Positions 50,196-57,399 of a stretch of 64,000 nt of DNA are shown in pieces; within the stretch, counting starts at the first letter, position 1, and every line of letters begins with the position of its first letter. The DNA is from Bog-756 sp963725275 (lineage in GTDB: Bacteria > Actinomycetota > Acidimicrobiia > Acidimicrobiales > RAAP-2). A model generated the notes under the pieces. It was not told where the DNA came from. It saw nothing but the letters and a program-made list of their open reading frames with translations, and made no database searches. The translations under genes and the position numbers were made by a program. The stretch spans positions 372,001 to 436,000 of the forward strand of contig CAVRXS010000005.1 of NCBI GenBank assembly GCA_963725275.1, in the 5' to 3' direction.

Positions 50196-52115
50196 ATGAC
50201 TGCCGAACAGCAGCTCGAGCGCTCGGTGTTGGAGAGCAAGGAGCGCGATGAGCTCCACGCCATCGCACAGGCTCTTTCTGTGAAGACCAACACCAGGACC
50301 AAGAAAGCCGACATCATCGACGGCATCCTGAAGGCCACGGGTGTGGCCGTGGAAGGCGAGACGGCCAACGGGCACGCCCCGGGACCGTCCGAGGGCGGCG
50401 CACGGCGCACGCCACGGAGCCGGCCCACCGCTGGCAACGGCGGCGGGTCCGCAAATGGCGCCCATGCCGATCCCGCCCCAGCCCGGTCGCCGACCACACC
50501 GGCCCGAGGGGGCTCAGCGGGCCGCTCCTTCGGTCCGGCGGACGATGCTGCCACCACCGACGTGGTCGCCGAGCTCGACTACGACTTCGACGACCTGCCG
50601 TCGGGGGCCACCCCGACCGAGGCGGCTACTCGCGAACCCGTGACGGCCCCGGCCGACGGGAGTCGACACCAGGGCGCTCCGAGCGCTTCGAACCCCGCCA
50701 ACCCACAGGGGGGCCACGGTGGCTCCTCCCAGGGCAATCAGAGCGGCCAGCACTCCCAGGGGACGCGCAACAACCGGAACAACCAGGGGAACCGTCCCGG
50801 CAACCAGGGGAACCGTCCCGGCAACCAGAATTCCCAGGGGAACCGTCCCGGCAACCAGGGCGGCAACGACGACGTGGGCAACCGGCGCTCCAACCGCCGC
50901 CGTCGCGGGCGCGATCGTCAGGGCGGGGGTCCCGAGGGCGATCTGCAGGGCGGCGCCAACCAGGACCAGCAGTACCAGGGCGAGCTCATTCCGGTGCGCG
51001 GGCTCCTCGATCTCCGTGACGAGGGCTACGGATTCCTCCGGTGCGAGGGCTACCTGCCGTCCACCAAGGACGTCTACGTCTCGATCAGTCAGGCCCGGAG
51101 GTTCGCGCTGCGCAAGGGGGACAGCATCGAGGGGTACTGCCGGCCCGCAGGCTCGACCGAGAAGTTCCCGGCCCTGCTCCAGATCGACACGGTCTCCGAG
51201 CTCGATCCCGAAGCGGCCCGCAACCGCCCCCGCTTCGAGGACCTGACCCCGCTCTTCCCCGACGAGAAGCTGCACCTCGAGATGCCGAGCGACAAAGAGA
51301 ACATGACCGCCCGCATCGTCGACCTGCTCTCGCCGATCGGCAAGGGTCAGCGAGGCCTCATCGTCTCGCCTCCCAAAGCGGGCAAGACCACGGTCATGAA
51401 GCACATCGCCCACTCCATCGAGGCCAACAACCCCGATGTCCACCTCATGGTGCTGCTGGTCGACGAGCGCCCGGAGGAAGTCACCGACATGCGGCGCTCG
51501 GTCAAGGGCGAGGTCGTCGCATCGACGTTCGACCGTCCCTCCGAGGAGCACACCGCGGTGGCCGAACTGGCCATCGAGCGGGCCAAGCGACTGGTCGAGG
51601 GTGGCCGGGACGTCGTCATCATCCTCGACGGGATCACCCGCCTGGCCCGCGCCTACAACCTGGCCCAGCCGGCCACCGGTCGGATCATGTCCGGTGGCGT
51701 CGACTCGGGGGCCCTCTACCCGCCCAAGCGGTTCTTCGGGGCGGCACGCAACATCGAGGAGGGCGGATCGCTCACCATCCTGGCCACCGCGCTGGTGGAG
51801 ACCGGCTCCAAGATGGACGAGGTCATCTTCGAGGAGTTCAAGGGGACCGGAAACATGGAGCTCCGGCTCGACCGGCGCCTCGCCGAGCGGCGGCTCTACC
51901 CCTCGATCGACGTCAACGCGAGCTCCACCCGCCACGAGGAGCTGCTCTTCGACCGCTCCCAGCTCCAGCAGGTCTGGAAGTTGCGCCGGGTGCTCAACGC
52001 GCTGGCCAACGAGGGAAGCGCGGCCGCCGGCCTCGAACTGCTCATGGACAAGATCCGCACGACCAAGAGCAACGACGAGTTCCTCGCCGAGATCGCCAAG
52101 GGCCCGGCCACCTGA
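50196..52115 (+). CDS. rho: Transcription termination factor Rho with actinobacterial insertion
   Basis: A 639-residue Rho, about 220 longer than E. coli Rho. Rho_N helix bundle (LERSVLESKERDELHAIAQALSVKTNTRTKKADIIDGILKATG), then a ~200-residue low-complexity insertion with RGN/Q repeats and NRRSNRRRRGRDRQ, then the RNA-binding cold-shock-like domain (GLLDLRDEGYGFLRCEGYLPS, RRFALRKGD) and the ATPase ring with SPPKAGKTTVMKHIA, VLLVDERPEEV and DGITRLARAYNL. GAGGAGG precedes the ATG. The insertion is typical of high-GC actinobacteria and adds RNA contacts. Confidence 0.96.
   Translation: MTAEQQLERSVLESKERDELHAIAQALSVKTNTRTKKADIIDGILKATGVAVEGETANGHAPGPSEGGARRTPRSRPTAGNGGGSANGAHADPAPARSPTTPARGGSAGRSFGPADDAATTDVVAELDYDFDDLPSGATPTEAATREPVTAPADGSRHQGAPSASNPANPQGGHGGSSQGNQSGQHSQGTRNNRNNQGNRPGNQGNRPGNQNSQGNRPGNQGGNDDVGNRRSNRRRRGRDRQGGGPEGDLQGGANQDQQYQGELIPVRGLLDLRDEGYGFLRCEGYLPSTKDVYVSISQARRFALRKGDSIEGYCRPAGSTEKFPALLQIDTVSELDPEAARNRPRFEDLTPLFPDEKLHLEMPSDKENMTARIVDLLSPIGKGQRGLIVSPPKAGKTTVMKHIAHSIEANNPDVHLMVLLVDERPEEVTDMRRSVKGEVVASTFDRPSEEHTAVAELAIERAKRLVEGGRDVVIILDGITRLARAYNLAQPATGRIMSGGVDSGALYPPKRFFGAARNIEEGGSLTILATALVETGSKMDEVIFEEFKGTGNMELRLDRRLAERRLYPSIDVNASSTRHEELLFDRSQLQQVWKLRRVLNALANEGSAAAGLELLMDKIRTTKSNDEFLAEIAKGPAT
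50781..50867 (+). repeat. 21-bp coding repeats in the Rho insertion domain
   Basis: Unit AACCAGGGGAACCGTCCCGGC (NQGNRPG) twice exactly at 50781-50801 and 50802-50822, a third copy at 50823-50852 interrupted by 9 bp (NSQ), and a partial fourth. The exactness at DNA level points to recent slippage. Confidence 0.9.
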
Positions 52116-52176
52116 CCCAGGGGCCACCGGCACACGGACTGTCCGGCACGACGGTCGGGCTGCTCACCCGGTCCGG

Positions 52177-52182
52177 TAGAAT
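52177..52182 (+). promoter_or_regulatory. Possible -10 element for rpmE
   Basis: TAGAAT, 61 bp before the rpmE ATG. No clear -35 is visible. It suggests rpmE can be transcribed separately from rho. Confidence 0.35.
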
Positions 52183-52242
52183 CGCTGGCCTGCACTCGAA
52201 CGGCCGCCCACGATCCGTGCGCCGCCACCACGGGAGATCCCA

Positions 52243-52479
52243 ATGAAGACCGACATCCACCCCGACTACACCGAGGCCTCGGTGCGCTGCTCGTGCGGGA
52301 ACACCTTCACCACCAGGTCCACCAGATCAGAGATCCATCTCGAGCTCTGCAACGAGTGCCACCCGTTCTTCACCGGAAAGCAGAAGCTGGTGGACTCCGG
52401 CGGGCGGGTCGAGCGGTTCCAGCGCCGGTACGCCACGACCGGCCGCAAGAAGCGTCCCGCGGCCAACCCCGGGGCCTGA
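52243..52479 (+). CDS. rpmE: Ribosomal protein bL31, zinc-binding (C+) form
   Basis: A 78-residue ribosomal protein. The zinc ligands are intact: CSCGNTF (Cys16, Cys18) and LCNECHPFFTGKQK (Cys36, Cys39), which defines the C+ form that binds zinc. The C-terminus GGRVERFQRRYATTGRKK is standard. It starts 127 bp after rho and keeps the conserved rho-rpmE-prfA order. Confidence 0.97.
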   Translation: MKTDIHPDYTEASVRCSCGNTFTTRSTRSEIHLELCNECHPFFTGKQKLVDSGGRVERFQRRYATTGRKKRPAANPGA

Positions 52480-52491
52480 TCGACCCGACGA

Positions 52492-52515
52492 CCGGCCGGT
52501 CTGTACCGGCCGGTT
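52492..52515 (+). terminator. Hairpin downstream of rpmE
   Basis: ACCGGCCGG and CCGGCCGGT form a 9-bp perfect stem with a TCTGTA loop, 12 bp after the rpmE stop. The downstream sequence (TCCTGCTC) is only weakly T-rich. Confidence 0.55.
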
Positions 52516-52576
52516 CCTGCTCGGTGGGCGCCGAGCGGCCGGCGGTTCGCCGGATGGGTGACGCTACCCTCTTCCC

Positions 52577-53655
52577 GTGCCCAACGACCGCCTGAAGGAC
52601 CGACTCGTCGGGCTCGAGCGGGAGTACGACGCCGTGCTGACCGAGCTCAACGACCCGTCCCTCTCGTCGCAACCGTCCCGCCTGCGCGACGTCTCGAGAC
52701 GCCACCGCGAGCTCGGGGAGGTGGTCGAGCTGCTGGCGCCGCCTGCAGGCGGCGGGGTCGGATCTGGAGACGGCCCGCGAGATGGTCGCCGACGCCTCCG
52801 GTTCCGAGCGCGAGCTGGCGCAGGCCGAAGTGTCCGAGGCCGAGGAGGACGTCGCCCGCCTCGAGGAGGAGCTGCGCGCCCTGCTCGTCCCCCGCGACCC
52901 CAACGCCGGACGCAACGTGATCGTGGAGATCCGGGGTGCCGAGGGTGGCGAGGAGGCCAACCTCTTCGCCAAGGATCTCTTCGAGATGTACACCCGGTAC
53001 GCGGCGGCCAAGGGCTGGAAGGTCGAGGTCCTCTCCTCCAGCCCCTCCGAGCGTGACGGGCTCAACGAGGTCACCTTCCTGGTCAAGGGCGAGGACGCCT
53101 GGCTCCGCCTCGAGCACGAGGGCGGGCCCCACCGGGTGCAGCGGGTGCCGGTCACCGAGTCACAGGGCCGGATCCACACCTCCTCGGCGGCCGTGGCCGT
53201 GCTGCCCGAGGCGGAGGAGGTCGACGTCGACATCGATCCGAGCGACCTCAAGATCGACGTCTACCGGTCGACCGGCCCCGGGGGGCAGTCGGTCAACACG
53301 ACCGACTCGGCCGTCCGCATCACCCACCTCCCGACCGGGATCGTGGTGGCCATGCAGGACGAGAAGAGCCAGATCCAGAACCGGGCCAAGGCGATGCTGG
53401 TCCTGCGGTCGCGCCTGCTCAAGGCGGAGCAGGACCGCCAGGCGGCCGAGCTGTCCGAGCAGCGGCGCAGCCAGGTGGGTGGCGGGCGGCCGGTCGGAGA
53501 AGATCCGGACCTACAACTTCAAGGAGAACCGGGTCACCGACCACCGGATCAAGCTGACCCTGCACAAGCTCGACCGGATCCTGCTGGGCGATCTCGACGA
53601 GCTCACCGACGCCCTTATCGCGGACAAGCGCGCCCACCAGTTGGACGAAGGCTGA
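52577..53655 (+). CDS. prfA: Peptide chain release factor 1 (two frameshifts)
   Basis: About 358 residues. N-terminal helix bundle VGLEREYDAVLTELNDPSLSSQPSRLRDVSRRHRELGEVV, a break near 52750, then EIRGAEGGEEANLFAKDLFEMYTRYA, TSSAAVAVLPEAEEVDVDI, the catalytic STGPGGQSVNTTDSAVRITH with GGQ for peptide release, and after a second break near 53490 EKIRTYNFKENRVTDHRI...HKLDRILLGDLDEL. The two breaks are single-base and leave all domains recoverable, as expected for an essential gene. It starts with GTG; prmC, whose product methylates the GGQ glutamine, follows. Confidence 0.92.
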
Positions 53656-53662
53656 GCACGGC

Positions 53663-54561
53663 GTGCTCGCGATGTCCGGACCGGGCAGCCGCGCCGATCT
53701 GATCGGGGAGGTCGCGGTCCGGGTCGGGTCACACCGGGAGGCGGTCTGGATCGTGGACCACGCCGAGGCGGCAGCACCCGCGGGGGACGCGCCGGCCGGC
53801 GTCGGCGGCGAGAGCCCTCGTCCTGGCCGACCGGCGGGCACGCGGCGAGCCGCTCCAGTACGTCCTCGGCACCTGGCCGTTCCGTGGCCTCGAGCTGGAG
53901 GTCGACCGCCGGGTGCTCGATCCCGCGACCGGAGACCGAGCAGCTGGTCGACGCCGCACTCCTCGAGCTCGACCGCATCGCCCTCGGCCGGAACCCGGAT
54001 GAACCGCTGGTCTGTGTCGACCTCGGAACGGGCTCGGGTGCGATCGCCCTCTCGCTCGCAGTCAGAAGGGGGCAGCGGCAGAGCGCTCGAGATCTGGGCG
54101 ACCGACGTCTCGGACGACGCCCTCGCGGTGGCCCGCGCCAACCGGGAGCGGCTCGCCCGGCGCGACCCGGCTGCGGCGGGCCGGGTCACCCTGGCCGCAG
54201 GCGATTCTGTTCGGCGCGCTCCCGAGCGGGTTGGCCGGCGCCGTCGACCTGGTGGTCTCGAACCCGCCCTACGTCTCCGAGGAGGAGTACTCAGGGCTCG
54301 AGGAGGACGTGCGCGACTACGAGCCCGCGGGGTGCTCTCGTGGCCGGCCCCGGCGCGTGCGGTCTGCCCGGGATGGCCGACGTCGAGGCGGTCGTGGTCG
54401 GGTCGGCGCGGTGGCTGCGGCGCTCCGGGGGCCTGGTCGTCGAGCTCGCGCCGTCCCAGGCCGACGCCGCGTCGGATGCTGCACGTCGGGCCGGGTTCAC
54501 CCGGGCGGCCACCCGGCGCGACCTGGCGGGTCGGCTGCGGATGCTCGTGGCGGAGCGCTGA
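53663..54561 (+). CDS. prmC: Release factor glutamine methyltransferase PrmC (five or more frameshifts)
   Basis: About 295 residues scattered over three frames. Recovered pieces in order: LIGEVAVRVGSHREAVWIVDHAE, ADRRARGEPLQYVLGTWPFRGLELEVD, IPRPETEQLVDAALLELDRIAL, VCVDLGTGSGAIALSLAV (SAM site), LEIWATDVSDDALAVARANRERL, GAVDLVVSNPPYVSEEEY (NPPY catalytic motif) and LPGMADVEAVVVGSARWLRRSGGLVVELAP. All PrmC motifs are there in order, so the gene is probably intact in the organism. Breaks lie near 53790, 53925, 54068, 54213 and 54335. Modifies the GGQ of release factors. Confidence 0.85.
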
Positions 54562-54563
54562 CC

Positions 54564-55234
54564 GTGCCGGTCACCCTCGCGGCCGACGGTGGCGCTGCTG
54601 CACCGGGCCGCAGAGGCCCTGGCCGGGGGAGCGGTGGTGGCCGTCCCGACCGACACCGTCTACGGGCTGGCGGTCGATCCGACGCAGCCGGACGCGGTCG
54701 ACCTGCTGTTCCGGTTGAAGGGCCGACCCGCCGACGTCCCGGTCGCGATCCTCGTGGCCGGCCCCGAACAGGTGGACCTGGTCGCCGGGCGCATGGAGCG
54801 CGGCCGCGGAGGCGCTCGCCGAGCGATTCTGGCCCGGCCCCCTGACACTCGTGGTCGACCGCCGACCGTCGTTCACCGCAGACCTCGGCGGCCCAGCCCC
54901 GGCTCGGCGGACGGTGGGGGTCCGGCGGCCCGACCACCCGGTGGTCGTCGCCCTCTGCGGGATGCTCGGCCCCCTCGCGGTCACCAGCGCCAATCTGCAC
55001 GGGGAGCTGCCCGCGACGACAGCCGGGGCGGTCGCGGCCGCATGGGCCGCGGCGGACCAGCCGGCGGTCATCCTCGACGGGGGGACCTGTGACGGCGTCC
55101 CGTCCTCGGTGGTCGAGTGCAGGGGACGGGGCCGTGGTCTGCCTCCGGGAGGGCGGGCTGCCCTGGAGCGTGCTCTCCGGCGCAACCTCCGCCGACCAGG
55201 ACGCCCTTCCAGCCGTGACCCGCCGCCGGGTTGA
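54564..55234 (+). CDS. Threonylcarbamoyl-AMP synthase, Sua5/YrdC family (about three frameshifts)
   Basis: About 220 residues. ALLHRAAEALAGGAVVAVPTDTVYGLAVDP is the start of the YrdC fold with the conserved PTDTVYGL; FRLKGRPADVPVAILV, then after a one-base break near 54810 ERFWPGPLTLVVDRRPSF, VGVRRPDHP, GPLAVTSANLHGE and GVPSSVVECRG. Other breaks are near 54583 and 55128. The product makes threonylcarbamoyl-AMP for the t6A base of tRNA. The true stop is unclear: 55234 is used, 55218 or 55301 are alternatives. The place after prmC is conserved. Confidence 0.82.
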
Positions 55235-55261
55235 CGATGCGGCCTCCCGGCAGGCGACACT
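55231..55261 (+). promoter_or_regulatory. Possible promoter of the leuB-ilvE-cimA leader
   Basis: TTGACG at 55231-55236 and GACACT at 55256-55261 with 19 bp between, just ahead of the leader-peptide ribosome site. Spacing is long by 2 bp, so confidence is moderate. Confidence 0.4.
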
Positions 55262-55270
55262 GGAGGTGTC

Positions 55271-55315
55271 ATGCGCACCGAGTCCCGCTTCCGCACCGTA
55301 GGCATTATCGACTAG
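55271..55315 (+). CDS. 14-residue leader peptide, probable attenuator of the branched-chain operon
   Basis: ATG start with GGAGG 4 nt upstream (55262-55266), encoding MRTESRFRTVGIID then TAG. Near the end it has Val (GTA), Gly, Ile (ATT), Ile (ATC); GTA and ATT are rare codons in this GC-rich window. A hairpin begins at the stop codon and an intrinsic terminator follows at 55347-55372. Downstream are leuB, ilvE and cimA, which make isoleucine, valine and leucine. This is the arrangement of ribosome-stalling attenuators. Confidence 0.65.
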   Translation: MRTESRFRTVGIID

Positions 55316-55341
55316 GCACAGACCCTCGCCGGTGTGTGCCT
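55314..55341 (+). promoter_or_regulatory. Leader hairpin overlapping the leader-peptide stop
   Basis: AGGCACA (55314-55320) pairs perfectly with TGTGCCT (55335-55341). Its 5' arm overlaps the leader stop codon, so a ribosome stalled on the Val/Ile codons would cover it. The pairing partner of the terminator arm in an antiterminator was not identified. Confidence 0.5.
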
Positions 55342-55346
55342 TCTGA

Positions 55347-55372
55347 CCGTCCACTTCCGGTGGGCGGTTTTT
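55347..55372 (+). terminator. Intrinsic terminator (attenuator) before leuB
   Basis: CCGTCCAC / GTGGGCGG forms an 8-bp stem (one G-U) around TTCCG, followed by TTTTT. It is the only hairpin with a real T-run noted in this window, and lies 75 nt upstream of leuB, after the leader peptide. Confidence 0.75.
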
Positions 55373-55446
55373 CAATTGGAGATCCGCAGCGCACTCCCCG
55401 GCACCACGCAGACCGGACAGACTGAGACAGACAAGGACAGGAACGA

Positions 55447-56466
55447 GTGAGCACCTACCAGGTTGGCGTGATCGGCGGTGACGGCATCGGCCCCGAGGTG
55501 GTGGCCGAGGCCCTCAAGGTGGTCGCCGCGACCGGCGTGCACCTCGACACCACCGACTACGACCTCGGGGCCGACCGGTACGTCCGCACGGGTGAGGTCC
55601 TGCCCGACGGCGTCCTCGAGGAGCTCCGCGGTCAGCAGGCCATCCTCCTCGGGGCGGTCGGGCCCCCGGTCGGCTCGACGGCGGTCCCCGCCGGTACCCT
55701 CGAGCGTGGGCTGCTCCTCCGCTTGCGCTTCTCCCTCGACCTCTACATCAACCTGCGCCCCTTCACCGGTGTGCCCGGGGCCCTGGCCCCGACCTGTGAC
55801 TTCGTGGTCATCCGTGAGAACACCGAGGGCACCTACGCGGGCGAAGGCGGGTTCCTGCGGAAGGGGACGCCGTACGAGGTGGCCACCCAGGGCTCGGTCA
55901 ACACCCGTCATGGCGTGGAGCGCTGCGTGCGCTTCGCCTTCGAGCTCGCTGCCAGCAGGCCGCGCACCCAGCTCACCCTGGTCCACAAGACCAACGTGCT
56001 GACCTTCTCCGGGGACCTCTGGCAGCGCACGCTCGACGAGGTCGCAGCCGAGTATCCGGGGGTCACCACCGACTACAACCACGTGGACGCCGCCTGCATC
56101 TACCTGGTCGAGCGCCCCGAACGCTATGACGTGATCGTGACCGACAACCTGTTCGGGGACATCATCACCGATCTGGCCGGAGCGGTCGCCGGAGGCATCG
56201 GCTATGCGGCCTCGGCCAACCTCAATCCGGACCGGACCGGCCCGTCGCTCTTCGAGCCGGTCCACGGCGCGGCCCACGACATCCAGGGGACCGGCAAGGC
56301 CAACCCTGCGGCTGCCATCCGGTCGGCCGCCCTCATGCTCGACTTCCTCGGGGAGCACTCGGCTGCGGCCAAGGTGACCGGTGCGGTCGAGGAGTTCATC
56401 GTCTCGCACCCCAATCCGTCCCTCTCGACAACCGAGATCGGCGACGCCATCGCAGAAAGGCTCTGA
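55447..56466 (+). CDS. leuB: 3-isopropylmalate dehydrogenase
   Basis: A 339-residue NAD-dependent dehydrogenase, intact. VIGGDGIGPEVVAEALKVV, LLLRLRFSLDLYINLRP (substrate Arg), IRENTEGTYAGEGGF, VHKTNVLTFSGDLW (Lys), VDAACIYLV, DNLFGDIITDLAGAVAGGIG (metal Asp) and FEPVHGAAHDIQGTGKANPAAAI (NAD). Besides leucine synthesis it serves the citramalate route to isoleucine, which the cimA gene two positions downstream supports. Starts with GTG; ilvE begins 3 nt after its stop. Confidence 0.95.
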   Translation: MSTYQVGVIGGDGIGPEVVAEALKVVAATGVHLDTTDYDLGADRYVRTGEVLPDGVLEELRGQQAILLGAVGPPVGSTAVPAGTLERGLLLRLRFSLDLYINLRPFTGVPGALAPTCDFVVIRENTEGTYAGEGGFLRKGTPYEVATQGSVNTRHGVERCVRFAFELAASRPRTQLTLVHKTNVLTFSGDLWQRTLDEVAAEYPGVTTDYNHVDAACIYLVERPERYDVIVTDNLFGDIITDLAGAVAGGIGYAASANLNPDRTGPSLFEPVHGAAHDIQGTGKANPAAAIRSAALMLDFLGEHSAAAKVTGAVEEFIVSHPNPSLSTTEIGDAIAERL

Positions 56467-56469
56467 GCC

Positions 56470-57399
56470 ATGCCCCTGACCCCAACCGCCAGGATCTGGA
56501 TGGACGGAAGGTTCGTCGACTGGAACGACGCCACGGTCCACGTGCTCAGCCACACCATGCACTACGGCTCGGGCGTGTTCGAGGGGATCCGCGCCTACCC
56601 GACCGACCGGGGCGTCGCTGTCTTTCGGCTGCGCGACCACATCGAGCGGCTCTTCACCTCGGCCCGGGTGTTCCTCATCGACGTCCCCTTCACCGTCGAC
56701 GAGATCATCGAGGCCTCCCGGGAGGTGGTCCGGGTCAACGGCCTGTCCGACGGCTGCTACATCCGGCCACTGGTCTACCTGGGCTACGGCGAGATGGGCC
56801 TCAACCCGATGCCATGCCCGGTCAACGTCTCCATCGCGGCCTGGCCGTGGGGCACCTACCTGGGCGACGAGGGAGTGGCCAACGGGGTGTCGACCAAGAT
56901 CAGCTCGTGGCGCCGCCACGATCCCAATGCGGTCCCGACCGCCGCCAAGGGCACCGGCATGTACGTCAACTCGTCACTGGCCAAGATGGAGGCCCTCAAT
57001 GCCGGCTACGACGAAGCGATCCTGCTCGCGCCCGACGGCCATGTCAGCGAGTGCACCGGAGAGAACATCTTCGTGGTCCGCAACGGGCGCCTGATCACCC
57101 CGCCGACCTCCGATGCCGGGGCCCTCGACGGCATCACCCAGCAGTCGGTCGAGACGATCGCAGGAGACCTGGGCTACGAGGTCTCGCACGAGCCACTCAT
57201 CCGCACCGACCTGTACACCGCCGACGAGGCATTCCTGACCGGGACCGCGGCCGAGGTGGTCCCGATCCGGGCTGTCGACGACCGCCCGGTCGGCGCGGGC
57301 AAGCCGGGGCCGATCACCCAGCAGATCCAGGCGCTCTACTTCTCGACCGTGCGGGGCGAGGTGGACCGGTACAAGGACTGGTTGGACTATGTCGAGTGA
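56470..57399 (+). CDS. ilvE: Branched-chain amino acid aminotransferase
   Basis: A 309-residue fold-type IV PLP enzyme. TMHYGSGVFEGIRAYPT, RLRDHIERLFTSARVF, YIRPLVYLGYGEMG, AKGTGMYVNSSLAKMEA (PLP lysine region), DGHVSECTGENIFVV and GITQQSVETIAGDLGYEV are typical IlvE blocks. It does the last step in Ile, Val and Leu formation. It sits between leuB and cimA in one operon; its last codons overlap the cimA start. Confidence 0.95.
   Translation: MPLTPTARIWMDGRFVDWNDATVHVLSHTMHYGSGVFEGIRAYPTDRGVAVFRLRDHIERLFTSARVFLIDVPFTVDEIIEASREVVRVNGLSDGCYIRPLVYLGYGEMGLNPMPCPVNVSIAAWPWGTYLGDEGVANGVSTKISSWRRHDPNAVPTAAKGTGMYVNSSLAKMEALNAGYDEAILLAPDGHVSECTGENIFVVRNGRLITPPTSDAGALDGITQQSVETIAGDLGYEVSHEPLIRTDLYTADEAFLTGTAAEVVPIRAVDDRPVGAGKPGPITQQIQALYFSTVRGEVDRYKDWLDYVE

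Noticed and set aside
50781..50867. CRISPR-like short repeats
   Set aside because: The 21-bp units are in-frame codons of Rho without unique spacers and without cas genes.
52577..53655. Programmed frameshift in a release factor gene
   Set aside because: Programmed frameshifting is known for prfB (RF2), not prfA; the two breaks here lack a UGA-slippery site and match the indel pattern of neighbouring genes.
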